From assembly GCA_946477995.1 (NCBI GenBank), contig CAMLAI010000002.1, positions 1 to 64,000 of the forward strand: DNA of 64,000 nt. The letters run 5' to 3'. The notes under the pieces are model-generated. The model saw only the letters and a program-made list of their open reading frames with translations, was not told the origin of the DNA and did not search any database. This DNA is from an uncultured Gilliamella sp. GTDB taxonomy: Bacteria > Pseudomonadota > Gammaproteobacteria > Enterobacterales > Orbaceae. Each line of letters begins with the position of its first letter. Within the stretch, counting starts at the first letter, position 1. Position numbers and translations under genes: made by a program. Positions 11,294-23,545 of this stretch are shown here, piece after piece.

Positions 11294-12826
11294 ATGCATA
11301 TCGGTATACCAAAAGAGCGGTTAGCCAATGAAGCTAGAGTTGCAGCAACTCCACAAACAGTTGGACAACTGTTAAAACTTGGATTTACAGTCTCTGTAGA
11401 ACAGGGTGCAGGGCATGCTGCTCACTTTGAAGATCAAGCATTTATCGATGCTGGAGCAACAATTCAAAATACTCATGATATTTGGCAAAATGACTTAATT
11501 TTAAAATTTCATGCCCCAACAGATGATGAAATCGCATTAATGAAAGAGGGTTTAACCCTTATCAGTTATATTTATCCAGCTCAACATAAAGAACTATTAG
11601 AAAAATTAGCAGCCAAAAATATTACAGTCATGGCGATGGATTGTGTGCCACGTATTTCTCGTGCGCAATCGTTAGATGCACTAAGTTCTATGTCAAATAT
11701 TGCTGGCTATCGTTCTGTGATTGAAGCTGCCAACCAGTTTGGTCGATTCTTTACAGGTCAAGTCACTGCCGCAGGTAAAGTGCCACCGGCAAAAGTGTTA
11801 GTCATTGGTGCTGGTGTTGCTGGCCTTGCAGCAATTGGCGCAGCAGTAAGCCTTGGTGCAATTGTTCGAGCCTTCGATACTCGCCCTGAAGTTGCTGAAC
11901 AAATTAATAGTATGGGTGCTGACTTTTTAGAGTTAGATTTCGAAGAAGAAGCCGGCTCTGGAGATGGTTATGCAAAACAAATGTCTGCTGCCTTTATAGA
12001 AGCTGAAATGGCATTATTTGCAGAACAAGCTAAAGATGTTGATATCATTATTACTACAGCATTAATTCCAGGTAAACCAGCACCAAAACTGATTTCGAAA
12101 GAGATGGTTGAATCTATGAAACCTGGTAGTGTGATTGTTGATTTAGCTGCATTAACGGGTGGTAACTGTGAATTAACTAAACCCGGTGAAGTTTATGAAA
12201 CAGATAACAATGTAAAAATTGTTGGCTATACTGATTTGGCAAATCGCATGCCAGCTCAAGCATCTCAACTTTATGGTACCAATATCGTTAACTTATTAAA
12301 GTTACTGACTAAACAAAAAGATGGCAATATTGATATCAATTTTGACGATGTGGTTATCCGCGGAGTGACCGTTGTTAAAGATAAAGAAATCACTTGGCCT
12401 GCACCGCCAATTCAAGTATCAGCACAACCGCAGAAAAAAGTTGCAGCGCCGGTTGCTAAACCTGAACCTAAACCAATGGATCCACGCAAAAAATATGGCA
12501 TTTTAGCGTTAATAATCATTGCTTTCTTCTGGTTGGCTAATTCTGTTCCTGAAAGCTTTTTAGGTCACTTTACCGTATTTGCTCTATCATGTGTAGTTGG
12601 TTATTACGTAGTATGGAATGTAACTCATTCTTTACATACACCGCTCATGTCAGTCACTAATGCCATTTCAGGCATCATTTTAGTTGGTGCAATATTACAA
12701 GTTGGTGATGATAATGGCTTAACTACGGCAATTGCCTTTGTTGCTATTTTAATTGCTAGTATCAATATTTTTGGTGGATTCTTTGTTACACAAAGAATGC
12801 TAAAAATGTTTCAACGTGGCAAGTAA
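11294..12826 (+). CDS. pntA: NAD(P) transhydrogenase subunit alpha
   Basis: 510 aa; [38 protein letters not shown]-terminal TM region; followed by pntB. Confidence 0.97.
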   Translation: MHIGIPKERLANEARVAATPQTVGQLLKLGFTVSVEQGAGHAAHFEDQAFIDAGATIQNTHDIWQNDLILKFHAPTDDEIALMKEGLTLISYIYPAQHKELLEKLAAKNITVMAMDCVPRISRAQSLDALSSMSNIAGYRSVIEAANQFGRFFTGQVTAAGKVPPAKVLVIGAGVAGLAAIGAAVSLGAIVRAFDTRPEVAEQINSMGADFLELDFEEEAGSGDGYAKQMSAAFIEAEMALFAEQAKDVDIIITTALIPGKPAPKLISKEMVESMKPGSVIVDLAALTGGNCELTKPGEVYETDNNVKIVGYTDLANRMPAQASQLYGTNIVNLLKLLTKQKDGNIDINFDDVVIRGVTVVKDKEITWPAPPIQVSAQPQKKVAAPVAKPEPKPMDPRKKYGILALIIIAFFWLANSVPESFLGHFTVFALSCVVGYYVVWNVTHSLHTPLMSVTNAISGIILVGAILQVGDDNGLTTAIAFVAILIASINIFGGFFVTQRMLKMFQRGK

Positions 12827-12835
12827 AGGAGATTA

Positions 12836-14236
12836 TTGATAATGTTTAGTCATGGAATAATTCAAGCAGCCTATGTTCTTGCTGCATTACTTTTTATATT
12901 TAGTTTACGAGGACTATCAAATCAAGAATCAGCCAAATCTGGAAACATTTATGGCATGGTTGGTATGGTAATTGCACTTATTGCTGCTATTGCAAGTATT
13001 AAAGGCGGACTACACTGGATCATTATTGCTATGGTCATTGGTGCAGCTATTGGTCTTTATCTTGCTAAAAAAGTAGAAATGACACAAATGCCAGAGCTTG
13101 TTGCACTACTCCACAGTTTCGTTGGTATGGCTGCAGTTCTCGTTGGTTTCAATAGCTTCTTAGATTCTAATATTATGGTTTTCACTGGCAGTGAACTTAC
13201 TGTACATTTAGTAGAAATTTTTATTGGTATCTTTATTGGTGCAGTTACTTTTTCTGGCTCAGTCGTTGCATTTGGAAAACTAAATGGCCGCATTAGCTCT
13301 AAACCACTTTCTATTCCTTATAAACACTACTGGAACTTAGCGGCAATCGTTGTTTCAGTAATTTTGATGTTTACTTTTATTGGTGTGAAAAGTGGCGCAG
13401 GCGCACTTGTTAGTCTACTTGTTATGACTATCATCGCATTAGTATTTGGCTTCCATCTTGTGGCATCAATTGGTGGTGCAGACATGCCAGTAGTTATTTC
13501 AATGCTTAACTCATATTCTGGATGGGCAGCAGCTGCAGCAGGATTTATGTTAGGTAATGATTTACTCATTGTAACCGGTGCTTTAGTTGGTTCTTCAGGG
13601 GCAATTCTTTCTTACATCATGTGTAAAGCAATGAATCGCTCATTCATCAGCGTCATTGCCGGTGGTTTTGGTAGCGATGGTAGCGCATCAAGCTCTTCAG
13701 AAGAAGAACAAGGTGAATACCGTGAAATGCAGCCAGCAGAAGTTGCTCAAACATTAAAAGAAGCACGTTCAGTTATTATCGTACCAGGTTATGGTATGGC
13801 AGTTGCTCAAGCACAAGGTGCGGTAAGCAATATTACTGAAAAACTTCGTGGTATGGGTATAGAAGTCCGTTTTGGTATTCACCCGGTTGCAGGGCGTTTA
13901 CCTGGGCATATGAATGTATTATTAGCCGAAGCTAAAGTACCTTACGATATTGTATTAGAAATGGATGAAATCAATGATGACTTCCCTGATACAGATGTTG
14001 TTTGGGTAATTGGTGCTAACGATACGGTTAACCCAGCGGCTGAAGAAGATCCAAATAGCCCTATCGCAGGTATGCCAGTTCTTGAAGTTTGGAAAGCTAA
14101 AACGGTTATCATTTCTAAACGTTCAATGAATACCGGTTATGCCGGCGTTCAAAATCCACTATTCTTCAAAGAAAATAGTTATATGCTATTTGGTGATGCC
14201 AAAGATAGTGTTGAAAAAGTGTTACAAAATCTTTAA
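12836..14236 (+). CDS. pntB: NAD(P) transhydrogenase subunit beta
   Basis: 466 aa; typical PntB with [15 protein letters not shown] and [25 protein letters not shown]. Start may be the second Met (12842). Confidence 0.97.
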   Translation: MIMFSHGIIQAAYVLAALLFIFSLRGLSNQESAKSGNIYGMVGMVIALIAAIASIKGGLHWIIIAMVIGAAIGLYLAKKVEMTQMPELVALLHSFVGMAAVLVGFNSFLDSNIMVFTGSELTVHLVEIFIGIFIGAVTFSGSVVAFGKLNGRISSKPLSIPYKHYWNLAAIVVSVILMFTFIGVKSGAGALVSLLVMTIIALVFGFHLVASIGGADMPVVISMLNSYSGWAAAAAGFMLGNDLLIVTGALVGSSGAILSYIMCKAMNRSFISVIAGGFGSDGSASSSSEEEQGEYREMQPAEVAQTLKEARSVIIVPGYGMAVAQAQGAVSNITEKLRGMGIEVRFGIHPVAGRLPGHMNVLLAEAKVPYDIVLEMDEINDDFPDTDVVWVIGANDTVNPAAEEDPNSPIAGMPVLEVWKAKTVIISKRSMNTGYAGVQNPLFFKENSYMLFGDAKDSVEKVLQNL

Positions 14237-14267
14237 TGACAATTAGTCTTATAGAGAATACAAAATA

Positions 14268-14294
14268 TTACTGCGGCCTAGCCGCAGTAATTTT
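14268..14294. terminator. Bidirectional terminator after pntB
   Basis: Perfect 10-bp stem TTACTGCGGC-CTA-GCCGCAGTAA followed by TTTT; lies between convergent genes. Confidence 0.85.
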
Positions 14295-14301
14295 ATAAGC
14301 G

Positions 14302-15330
14302 TTAAGGGTTCAAATTTATTTGCGCTAAGAAAGTAGTAATTTGTTTAATTATTTCACGATGAATCTCGGCTCGAGTTCGTTTCCCACCATCCTTACAAAT
14401 AATACCTTCGCCTTGAGCTTCTTGCTCTAATATTTCTATTGCCTTAGGTTTACAAACTTGTATAAAACTAAAATGCATCGCATCTGGTATCACCGTATAA
14501 GTAGATAGTGATTTTGACAGGAACTGCATTAAATAGCCTGATTCAAGCTCTGCATCCATATCACCTACATCAACTCCTGCACCAATAATTAAAGAAGGGA
14601 TGTTAATATCTTTTAAACTTTTTGACGTAAAACCTCTGACTAATCCTGCATCTAAAGAGATAAATGATTTTATTCTTGGATCGAATAAACTTTGATTTAA
14701 TTTTGGATTATCAAGACCGAGTTCAGTCACTAATTGGCACGCTTTTAAATGGGAATGAATTGTACAGTCTTGCTTAAAAAGCTCTGTATCAAATTTTGCT
14801 CCAGCAAGTGCAATTACCGTCCAACCGCCAAGGGAATGCCCAATGGCTGATATATTATTCATATCAATAGAGTTTGCTAAAGTCTTATCCTCTATCAAAC
14901 AATCAATTGTTTTACTCAAGTCTTGTGGGCGCAACCATAATTTAGAAGATTGATCAATATCTTTATTAAACAGTGTAGTCCCTGGATGATTTGGTGCGGC
15001 AACAATATATCCTTTTTCGGCCAGCGCATAAGCAAGCCAACTTAAATTTTGCTGGCTGCCCCCATAACCATGTGAGAGAACAATTAAGGGATGCTTACGA
15101 TAATCTAAAACAGGGGGTGCATTGAATAGAACTTTATAACCATAAAAAATAGCACTATCGCCAACCATTACGTTATCTTGTTGATTATTTGCTTTATACC
15201 ATATTGCGATATTCAACGGTCGGTTACTTTGTTTATCGTAATAGATTTGTTTAAACCCTACAGCTGAATAAGCATGATTGCTAAAGGTGAAGATTAAATA
15301 AACAATCAAGCCAATGTAGAATTTAGTCAT
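14302..15330 (-). CDS. Exported alpha/beta hydrolase (dienelactone hydrolase / PAF-acetylhydrolase-like)
   Basis: N-terminal signal peptide; LIVLSHGYGG oxyanion region; nucleophile elbow AIGHSLGGWT; C-terminal DAMHFSF. Confidence 0.8.
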   Translation of the reverse strand: MTKFYIGLIVYLIFTFSNHAYSAVGFKQIYYDKQSNRPLNIAIWYKANNQQDNVMVGDSAIFYGYKVLFNAPPVLDYRKHPLIVLSHGYGGSQQNLSWLAYALAEKGYIVAAPNHPGTTLFNKDIDQSSKLWLRPQDLSKTIDCLIEDKTLANSIDMNNISAIGHSLGGWTVIALAGAKFDTELFKQDCTIHSHLKACQLVTELGLDNPKLNQSLFDPRIKSFISLDAGLVRGFTSKSLKDINIPSLIIGAGVDVGDMDAELESGYLMQFLSKSLSTYTVIPDAMHFSFIQVCKPKAIEILEQEAQGEGIICKDGGKRTRAEIHREIIKQITTFLAQINLNP

Positions 15331-15522
15331 TCAATTTATCTCTATTAAAAAAATTGCCTATTTGCAACTGGAATGAATATGAAGACTTAACAATAGAATA
15401 AATAATACAATTTGTTAATCAATAATTAAATTTATCAGATTAAATATTTAACAAATAATATGACACATTAACTTATTAAAACACGTTAGATTCACTATAC
15501 ATGTCAGTATAAAAATTTAAAA

Positions 15523-16203
15523 TCAGTGATTTTCTTGCTTAATCAATTCTTTGTGATAAAGGTAATAGGCACCGCGCGAAACCATACGAAGTTGAAATAT
15601 AAGATTTTCGATCAATTTTTGGCGTTGTATTAGGTCAAAATCTAAAGCCTCGGCTCCTGCATTAAAAGCAATGGTAACCATTGCTTCAGCTTGAGCTTCA
15701 TTATATTGATGAGGCATGTCATTAGCATTATCTAAATAATCAACCAATTCAACAATAAAATGTTGAATTTCTCGAGCAATAGCAGAACGAAAAGCCGATG
15801 ATGTCCCCGCTTTTTCACGCAGTAATAATAAAAAAACTTTAGGATTTTTATCAATAAATTCAATAAAGGTTGTAACAGAGGTTCGTAACACACTTCCGCC
15901 CTTTTCAATACGTTTCCGTGCTTGTCGCAAAAGTTGACGAAGGGTTAAACCACTTTCATCAACCATCGCCAAACCTAATTCATCCATGTCACGAAAGTGC
16001 CGATAGAAAGAAGTAGCGGCAATACCAGCTTCACGTGCAACTTCACGCAAACTTAGACTAGCAAAACCTTGTTCGGCATTAAGTTGATTAAATGCAGCTT
16101 CTATTAATGTGCGACGAGTTCGCTCTTTTTGCTGAGCTCGAACCCCCGAAGTTTTGGCATTTTTCATTATTTCAATCGATTTTGGTAATTTTAACTTAGT
16201 CAA
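15523..16203 (-). CDS. fabR: TetR-family regulator FabR (unsaturated fatty acid biosynthesis repressor)
   Basis: [66 protein letters not shown] is FabR-type. Confidence 0.93.
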   Translation of the reverse strand: MTKLKLPKSIEIMKNAKTSGVRAQQKERTRRTLIEAAFNQLNAEQGFASLSLREVAREAGIAATSFYRHFRDMDELGLAMVDESGLTLRQLLRQARKRIEKGGSVLRTSVTTFIEFIDKNPKVFLLLLREKAGTSSAFRSAIAREIQHFIVELVDYLDNANDMPHQYNEAQAEAMVTIAFNAGAEALDFDLIQRQKLIENLIFQLRMVSRGAYYLYHKELIKQENH

Positions 16204-16206
16204 TCA

Positions 16207-17133
16207 TTAATTCGCTTTTTCTAACAAACGCTCTTTTTCAGCAAATACTTTTGGCATGTGATCTCGAATTGTTTTAGCAATGGTTTCATAACGGGAACGT
16301 AATGGCGATCCCGGGCGATATATCAGGGCAATGCTTCGCACTGGAACAGGATCAGTACAAGGAATATAGCAAATATTATCACGAATACGTTCATTTGGTG
16401 CCGCTAATTCAGGAAACAACGTAATACCGCGCCCAGCAGAAATCATACTGCGTAATGTCTCAAGACTTGTCGCTTTAAATTGTTTGTCTTCGTCAATTCC
16501 GACTTGAAAACAATATCCCATTGCATGTTCACGTAAACAATGACCATCTTCCAACATTAAAAACTTATGTCCTTTTAAACTAGAAAGTTTAATTGTCCTT
16601 TTGCTGGCTAGTTCGTCCGTCGCCGGAACCGCTAAAAACATCGGCTCATCAAATAATGGCAATTCTATAAATTGTGATGTTTCTTTAACCTGTGCAACAA
16701 TGGCGCAATCAAGCTTGCCACTCTCAAGTTGGGCAACTATATTGGCAGTTTGCGCTTCATGTAGATAGAGTTCAAGTTGTGGAAAAGATTCGTGTAATAC
16801 TGTTATTACATGTGGTAACAGATAAGGTGCAATTGTTGGTATCAAGCCAATATGCATTGGGCCGGACATCTCTTCACCTTGACGACTGGCCATCTCTTTT
16901 AAAATTTGGATATTGCGTAAGATCTCTTTAGCCTGTTCAACAAGCATCATACCTGTTTGTGTAAATAGTACTTTGCGACTAGTACGTTCCAGCAACATTA
17001 CACCAAGTTCATCTTCCAATTTTCTGATTTGTCCACTTAATGTTGGTTGACTCACATTGCAAGCATCAGCGGCTTTACGAAAATGACGAAATTCAGCTAA
17101 CGAAACAAAATATTCCAAATCACGAATATTCAT
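16207..17133 (-). CDS. oxyR: LysR-type peroxide-sensing regulator OxyR
   Basis: MNIRDLEYFVSLAEFRHFRKAADACNVSQPTLSGQIRKLEDELG; redox region LMLEDGHCLREHAMGYCFQVG keeps both regulatory cysteines. True start 17133 rather than 17238. Confidence 0.96.
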   Translation of the reverse strand: MNIRDLEYFVSLAEFRHFRKAADACNVSQPTLSGQIRKLEDELGVMLLERTSRKVLFTQTGMMLVEQAKEILRNIQILKEMASRQGEEMSGPMHIGLIPTIAPYLLPHVITVLHESFPQLELYLHEAQTANIVAQLESGKLDCAIVAQVKETSQFIELPLFDEPMFLAVPATDELASKRTIKLSSLKGHKFLMLEDGHCLREHAMGYCFQVGIDEDKQFKATSLETLRSMISAGRGITLFPELAAPNERIRDNICYIPCTDPVPVRSIALIYRPGSPLRSRYETIAKTIRDHMPKVFAEKERLLEKAN

Positions 17134-17583
17134 AATGTCCCCCAATAAGTTATCAGTTAATGTTATATACTCAATTGACTTTTTGTCAAAGCGATCTATT
17201 AAACGACTATTACTCACATTACTCAAAAAATTAAGCAAAATGTTTAATATGCTTCCTATATCTATTGTGTTCTACAATGAATTAAAAAAGACGTTTTGAG
17301 CATAGGTTGTAGTAAAACCTTAATCAGCTTGTTAAATAATGCATGAAATATGTATAAACAGGTATTGATGCCTTTAAAGCTATATGACTAATTCTACTCT
17401 ATAAACTGCTATTGTTGATAATTATTGCCAAAAAATCAAATAGAATATTCATTTAAAATTAGAAAATACCTGCTTTTCATCGAATTAAAATTCAGATAAT
17501 AAGAAAAATGGAAAGTTATAAGCAATTATTATATAATCGCGCGCTATATTGCCATTTTGGTTCATACACGTTTGAGGTGCACT

Positions 17584-18918
17584 ATTTTTAAACAAGTCTC
17601 TCGCTTTTATCGCAAAATGTTTCGCCATGAAGAACAAAAACAATCTCGCTATATTTCTATTTCTCGTAATGAACATAATATTTCTCGTAAAAATATCAGT
17701 GAAAATGCATTAAAAGTTCTTTATCGTTTAAACAAACAAGGATATGAAGCTTATTTAGTCGGTGGTTGTATTCGCGATCTTTTATTAGGAAAAATACCAA
17801 AAGATTTTGATATCGCCACGAATGCGACACCTGAACAAGTGCAAAAAACATTTCGAAATTGCCGTTTAGTCGGTCGTCGTTTTCGTCTTGCACACATTAT
17901 GTTTGGTAAAGAGATTATCGAAGTTGCTACCTTCCGTGGCGAACATAGTTTTCAAGATGAACAAAGTAATGTTGCCAAACGATCGCAAACCGGTATGTTA
18001 TTACGTGATAACGTCTATGGTACGATTGAACAAGATGCTTTGCGACGTGATTTTACAATGAACGCGCTTTATTACAGTGTTAAAGATTTTACACTGCGCG
18101 ATTATTGTGGAGGCATAAAAGATTTACAAAATGGTATTATTCGCTTAATTGGTGATCCGCAAACTCGCTATCGAGAAGATCCTGTGCGAATGTTAAGAAC
18201 CATTCGCTTTGCAGCAAAACTCAATATGACAATTGAGCAAGCAACGGTTGAACCAATTAAAGAGCTTGCACCATTATTAAAAAATATTCCTGCTGCTCGT
18301 TTATTTGATGAATCATTAAAGTTACTGCAATCAGGTCATGGATACAAAACCTACCTATTATTAAAAGAATATCACCTGTTTGAACAATTATTTCCAGTCA
18401 TTCAACGATTATTTACCGGAAATAACAATAGCTATTTAGAAAAGATGATTGAACAGGTGTTAAAAAATACTGACTACCGAATTGCTCATAATCAACGTAT
18501 TAATCCAGCATTTTTATTTGCTGCTTTCTTCTGGTATCCGATTATGGAACAAACACAATTAACGTGTGTTGAAAGTGGCTTACAATTCCATGATGCTTTT
18601 TCAATGGCTATCAATGATATTTTAAGTGAACAATGTCAAATTATTGCTATTCCAAAACGTTTAACATCAATAATGGGTGATATTTGGCGACTACAATTAC
18701 GTATGAAAAAGCGTGAAGGTAAACGTGCATTTGCCATTTTAGAACATCCTAAATTCCGAGCGGCTTATGATTTATTAGAAATGCGGGCATCTATTGAAAA
18801 AGGGGAGTTATTGGATTTAGCAAAATGGTGGGATGAGTTCCAACATACCTCAATTGAGAAAAGAATTAGCATGGTTAACCAGTTGAGTAAAAGAAATAAA
18901 CGCAGGGCTAAACATTAA
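17584..18918 (+). CDS. pcnB: Poly(A) polymerase I, probable AUU start codon
   Basis: [46 protein letters not shown] is PcnB. The N-terminus (I)[16 protein letters not shown] aligns with E. coli PcnB MFTRVANFCRKVLSREE, placing the start at ATT 17584-17586 with GAGGTG 4 nt upstream. The track ORF begins at an upstream TTG (17557). Confidence 0.93.
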   Translation: MFKQVSRFYRKMFRHEEQKQSRYISISRNEHNISRKNISENALKVLYRLNKQGYEAYLVGGCIRDLLLGKIPKDFDIATNATPEQVQKTFRNCRLVGRRFRLAHIMFGKEIIEVATFRGEHSFQDEQSNVAKRSQTGMLLRDNVYGTIEQDALRRDFTMNALYYSVKDFTLRDYCGGIKDLQNGIIRLIGDPQTRYREDPVRMLRTIRFAAKLNMTIEQATVEPIKELAPLLKNIPAARLFDESLKLLQSGHGYKTYLLLKEYHLFEQLFPVIQRLFTGNNNSYLEKMIEQVLKNTDYRIAHNQRINPAFLFAAFFWYPIMEQTQLTCVESGLQFHDAFSMAINDILSEQCQIIAIPKRLTSIMGDIWRLQLRMKKREGKRAFAILEHPKFRAAYDLLEMRASIEKGELLDLAKWWDEFQHTSIEKRISMVNQLSKRNKRRAKH

Positions 18919-18992
18919 TTTTTCATTCGCACTTTTATAAATAACCGCTATAATGCTTAAATTAAAATAATCATCATTACTTTTAATCATTA

Positions 18993-21356
18993 ATGAAAAA
19001 ATTAGCGCCTTCATTTATCGCAATAACCGTTACTCTATGTCTCTATAATAGTAGCAGTTATGCTATCGGATTACCTAAAGCTATTATTAATAATCCACAA
19101 TGCCTCATCGATGTGCCTAAATTCGATCGCCCATTAGTTGAGGGTGATATCCAAACACTGCCTGTTGATGCTGAAGCAAACCAGTTTGAAGCACTTTATC
19201 CAAACAAAATAATTTATCAAGGTGATGTAGTTGTCGAACAAGGCAATCGTACCGTACAAGCAGATAGAGTAACGATTGATTCTCATGATAAAAATAATCG
19301 ACTTGTTACTTTGCAAGGCGATATTACTTATCAAGATAATTTGATAAGAATTAAAGGCAATGATGCCTTGATGAATCTTGATAATAATGATGCTAATATT
19401 ACACCGAGTGATTATCATCTGGTTAACCGACTAGGCCGTGGTAACGCCGACGAGATGAAGCTTGAAAAAAATCGCTATGTTATTTTGAAAAATGGTAGTT
19501 TTACATCTTGTCCTGTCGATGACAGCACATGGAGTGTAAAAGGTAGCACAGTGATTCATGATAATGAAGAGCAATTACTTGAAGTATGGAATGCAGTATT
19601 TCGTATTGGGAAAGTACCGGTTTTATATTCACCTTATTTACAGTTACCAACTGGTGATAAACGCCGTTCAGGCTTGCTAATGCCTAATTTAAATTATGAT
19701 AGTGTCGATGGTATTGATTTTTCGTTACCAATTTATTGGAATATTGCACCTAACTATGATGCAACATTTACCCCAAGAATATTACAGCGTAGAGGCGTTC
19801 AGTTACAAACAGAGTTCCGCTATTTAAATCAATTAGGTTTAGGTACTGTAGCTTTTGACTGGCTACAACATGATAACAAATATGATGATGATCGAGATAG
19901 ATTATTAAATGGTCAAAATTATGATGATAACCGCCATCGTTGGTTATTCTACTGGAAAAACGATGAGTTAATTAATTACAATTGGCGTTTTAAGGCAGAT
20001 ACTACAAGAGTAAGCGATAATCAATATCTAACAGATTTGAACTCTAAATATGCGTCACAAACAGCTGGATATTTAACTCAATTTTATAAAATTGGCTACA
20101 ATGATCCTAGTTGGGATATTACTCTGGGTTATAGACACTTCCAAGCATTCCATGATGGAGTTAGAGATTCACTATACCAAACTCAACCACAATTAAATAT
20201 GAACTATTATAATTATGATTTTGGTCCATTTAAATTCAAAACCTTTTCACAAGTATCACGCTTTTTAAGTTCAGGCAAAAATAATCCGAAAGCTTGGCGT
20301 GCACATATTGAACCTACTCTTGATTATACTATCACCAATACATGGGCTTCATTAAGTGCGTCTGGTGGTTTAATGGCAACGCACTACAACCAAGATAATA
20401 TAAAAAAATCTATTGAAAGATACCAAAACTTAGACAAGAGTGTTAATCGTTTTATGCCTAAATTTAGTATCGATGGAAAAGTCATTTTTGAGCGTGATTT
20501 TGATCTGATTGAGGGTTATACCCAAACTTTAGAGCCACGAGTAAAATATACATATATTCCATATCGCAATCAGTCAAATATTGGCAGCTATGATTCTACT
20601 TTCTTACAATACGATTATATCGGTCTATTTAGAGATCTCCCTTATAGTGGGTTAGATCGCATTGCATCAGCTAATAATATCGCGACAGGTGTGACGACCC
20701 GTTTTTACGATGAAAGCAAGGTAGAAAAATTTAATTTATCAATCGGACAAATCACCTATTTTACTAAATCAAAAACCAGTGAACACAATACCGAAATAGA
20801 CAAAAATTCTGATACAGGTAGTATTACTTGGGCATCGGATAATTTCTGGCGTATTACTGACGATGTGATTTTTAGAAGTGGCGTACAATACGATACCCGT
20901 ATTGATACTATTTCTTTAGCCAACACGATACTTGAATATCGCCCTTCAAGTGAGAAATTACTACAGCTATCATATCGTTATGCTAATCATAATTATATCA
21001 ATACGGTAGATAAAAGTTCGTTATATAGAGGCTATAAACAAGATATTTCCCAAGCAGGTATTGTGACTACTTGGCCATTATCTCAAACTATAGATGCTGT
21101 TGGTTCTTATTATTATGATATTAAATTGGGGCAAACCGCAGATGGTTCAGTTGGATTACATTATAGTGACTGCTGTTGGGGTATGACTGTTCAATATGGA
21201 CGTAAATTGACAGATTGGGATTGGATATCCCATGATAGTAAATATGAAAATAAACTTTCAGTTAATTTTGAGTTAATGGGCTTAGGCCATAATCGTGATG
21301 TAAAAGCAAAAATGTTGAATTTTGGTAAACTACCTTATACAACAGCGTTTGAATAA
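18993..21356 (+). CDS. lptD: LPS-assembly outer membrane protein LptD
   Basis: 787 aa with signal peptide; VLYSPYLQLPTGDKRRSGLLMPNL; C-terminal cysteine pair (SDCCWG); upstream of surA. Confidence 0.95.
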   Translation: MKKLAPSFIAITVTLCLYNSSSYAIGLPKAIINNPQCLIDVPKFDRPLVEGDIQTLPVDAEANQFEALYPNKIIYQGDVVVEQGNRTVQADRVTIDSHDKNNRLVTLQGDITYQDNLIRIKGNDALMNLDNNDANITPSDYHLVNRLGRGNADEMKLEKNRYVILKNGSFTSCPVDDSTWSVKGSTVIHDNEEQLLEVWNAVFRIGKVPVLYSPYLQLPTGDKRRSGLLMPNLNYDSVDGIDFSLPIYWNIAPNYDATFTPRILQRRGVQLQTEFRYLNQLGLGTVAFDWLQHDNKYDDDRDRLLNGQNYDDNRHRWLFYWKNDELINYNWRFKADTTRVSDNQYLTDLNSKYASQTAGYLTQFYKIGYNDPSWDITLGYRHFQAFHDGVRDSLYQTQPQLNMNYYNYDFGPFKFKTFSQVSRFLSSGKNNPKAWRAHIEPTLDYTITNTWASLSASGGLMATHYNQDNIKKSIERYQNLDKSVNRFMPKFSIDGKVIFERDFDLIEGYTQTLEPRVKYTYIPYRNQSNIGSYDSTFLQYDYIGLFRDLPYSGLDRIASANNIATGVTTRFYDESKVEKFNLSIGQITYFTKSKTSEHNTEIDKNSDTGSITWASDNFWRITDDVIFRSGVQYDTRIDTISLANTILEYRPSSEKLLQLSYRYANHNYINTVDKSSLYRGYKQDISQAGIVTTWPLSQTIDAVGSYYYDIKLGQTADGSVGLHYSDCCWGMTVQYGRKLTDWDWISHDSKYENKLSVNFELMGLGHNRDVKAKMLNFGKLPYTTAFE

Positions 21357-21437
21357 TTATATTAGTAACGCACAACATAACTAATTAACTTAATTACAGT
21401 TATTGTCAACTGTAGCAAATAAAATGAGTTGAATAAT

Positions 21438-22751
21438 ATGAAAATATCTAAATTACTTATCGCTTTAAACTTAAGTTTAAGTATAGCAGTGATTAATCCT
21501 TTATCAGCTAATGCTGCCGCTAAAGTCGTTGAGCAAGTTGCTGCAGTAGTTAATAACAATGTCATATTAGAAAGTGACGTTAATGATATGTTAAAAACTA
21601 TAAAAGCAAGCACTGATCCACGTAATTTGCCAAATGATAACGTACTGAGGCAACAAATTCTTGATCGTTTAATTGTTGAAAATCTAATCTTGCAAAAAGC
21701 CGCTAAAGCTAAAATTACAGTGAGTGATGATCAAGTGAGCAATGCGATTGCTAAAATCGCAGAAGAAAATGGTATGACAATCGATCAACTTAGAAGCAAA
21801 CTTTCAACAATGGGAATAAGTTATAGCGCTTATCGTGAACGTATACATAACGATATGTTAATAGACCAAGCCCGAATGAACGAAGTCAGACCAAGAATTA
21901 AAATCTCTGAAAAAGAGGTCGAAAACTTAGCTAAAAATATGTCTCAACAAACCTCTAACAATATAGATGTTAAAGTAAGCCATATTCTTATATCCGTTCC
22001 AGAAAAAGCCTCTAAACAACAAATAGATGATGCGACTAACAAAGCAACCGACATTATCCGTCGAGCCGAAAAAGGTGAAAGTTTTGCGAAATTAGCGACC
22101 TCATATTCAAATGATGATCTTGCTTTAAAAGGTGGTGATATGGGCTGGCATAAACTCAATGAACTACCTACCATTTTTGAAGAAAGATTAATTCGAGCAC
22201 CAAAAGGAAGTATTATTGGCCCAATTCGATCCGGTGTTGGATTACATATTTTAAAAGTTGATGATACACGTTCTGAAGCACCGAAAAAATTCACCATTGA
22301 TGAATTTAATGCTCGCCATATCCTAATTAAAACTAATGTGCTTGTAACAGACCAAATTGCCAAACAAAAACTGTCTGATATCCGTAAATCCATAGTAAGT
22401 GGAGCGACAACCTTTGAAGCAGCAGCTAAAGCTAATTCTCAAGACCCAGGTTCTGCTGAAAGTGGCGGTAATTTAGGTTGGAGTCGAGCCGATGTTTATG
22501 ATGCTGGTTTTAGAAATGCATTAGTTCAATTAAAAAAAGGCGAAATTAGTCAACCAATCAAATCATCGTTTGGATGGCATTTGATCCAATTAATCGATAC
22601 TAAACAGACTGATGGTACAAATGCAGTGAAACAAGATCAAGCTTATCGATTAATTTTCAACCGTAAATTTGGTGAAGAAGCGCAAGTATGGATCCAAGAA
22701 TTAAAAGGCGATGCTTATATCAAAATCACAGGTGAAGAAAAACATGACTAA
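21438..22751 (+). CDS. surA: Periplasmic chaperone / peptidyl-prolyl isomerase SurA
   Basis: Signal peptide, [15 protein letters not shown], two parvulin domains (SHILISVPE..., ARHILIKTN...). Confidence 0.96.
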   Translation: MKISKLLIALNLSLSIAVINPLSANAAAKVVEQVAAVVNNNVILESDVNDMLKTIKASTDPRNLPNDNVLRQQILDRLIVENLILQKAAKAKITVSDDQVSNAIAKIAEENGMTIDQLRSKLSTMGISYSAYRERIHNDMLIDQARMNEVRPRIKISEKEVENLAKNMSQQTSNNIDVKVSHILISVPEKASKQQIDDATNKATDIIRRAEKGESFAKLATSYSNDDLALKGGDMGWHKLNELPTIFEERLIRAPKGSIIGPIRSGVGLHILKVDDTRSEAPKKFTIDEFNARHILIKTNVLVTDQIAKQKLSDIRKSIVSGATTFEAAAKANSQDPGSAESGGNLGWSRADVYDAGFRNALVQLKKGEISQPIKSSFGWHLIQLIDTKQTDGTNAVKQDQAYRLIFNRKFGEEAQVWIQELKGDAYIKITGEEKHD

Positions 22752-23541
22752 CCGTGTACACCAAGGTCACTTTGCCCGTAAACGATTCGGGCAAAACTTT
22801 TTACATGATGATTATATTATTGAAAGTATTGTCGCAGCTATTCAACCTAAATCAGATCAGGCTCTTGTAGAGATCGGTCCTGGTCTAGCTGCATTAACAG
22901 TGCCAGTCAGTAAATATGTTGACCATCTAACAGTTATAGAAATTGATAGAGATTTAGCCAGTAGATTGATTGATAATCCTTTATTAAACAATAAATTAAC
23001 TGTTATTGAACAAGATGCTCTAACCTTTAACTTTAATGAGTTAAATCAACAATTAGGTAAACCATTAAGAGTATTTGGTAACTTACCCTATAACATTTCT
23101 ACACCGTTAATGTTCCATTTATTTGAATATGCCAATATCATTGATGATATGCATTTTATGCTACAAAAAGAAGTAGTCACGCGACTTGTCGCGGCACCAA
23201 ATAGTAAAGATTACGGAAGATTAAGTGTAATGGCACAATATTATTGCCAAATTATTCCTGTGTTAGAAGTTCCGCCTACCGCGTTCAAACCGGCACCTAA
23301 AGTTAACTCTGCTGTTGTCAAGTTAATTCCTTACAAACAAAAACCTTATTTAGTTGATGATGTTAAAATACTTTCTCGCATCACTACAGAAGCCTTTAAT
23401 CAAAGACGCAAAACGATTCGCAATAGTTTAAGTAATATGTTTACAACAGACCAATTAATTGAATTAGATATTGACCCTAATTTACGTGCTGAAAATTTGT
23501 CAGTACAACAATATTGTAAACTTGCAAACGCATGGAAATAA
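22744..23541 (+). CDS. rsmA: 16S rRNA dimethyladenosine transferase RsmA/KsgA
   Basis: [37 protein letters not shown]. Start at 22744 ([10 protein letters not shown]), overlapping the surA end. Confidence 0.97.
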   Translation: MTNRVHQGHFARKRFGQNFLHDDYIIESIVAAIQPKSDQALVEIGPGLAALTVPVSKYVDHLTVIEIDRDLASRLIDNPLLNNKLTVIEQDALTFNFNELNQQLGKPLRVFGNLPYNISTPLMFHLFEYANIIDDMHFMLQKEVVTRLVAAPNSKDYGRLSVMAQYYCQIIPVLEVPPTAFKPAPKVNSAVVKLIPYKQKPYLVDDVKILSRITTEAFNQRRKTIRNSLSNMFTTDQLIELDIDPNLRAENLSVQQYCKLANAWK

Positions 23542-23545
23542 TATT

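Noticed and set aside
14280-14330. GGTTCAAAT-like tRNA T-loop motif near 14307
   Set aside because: No cloverleaf around it; it is the 3' end of the alpha/beta hydrolase gene next to the pntB terminator.
17134-17480. Possible OxyS-like sRNA upstream of oxyR
   Set aside because: No convincing OxyR tandem-site pattern or terminator hairpin could be seen; left unannotated.
21944-22393. 149-aa minus-strand ORF inside surA
   Set aside because: Shadow ORF opposite conserved SurA parvulin domains.
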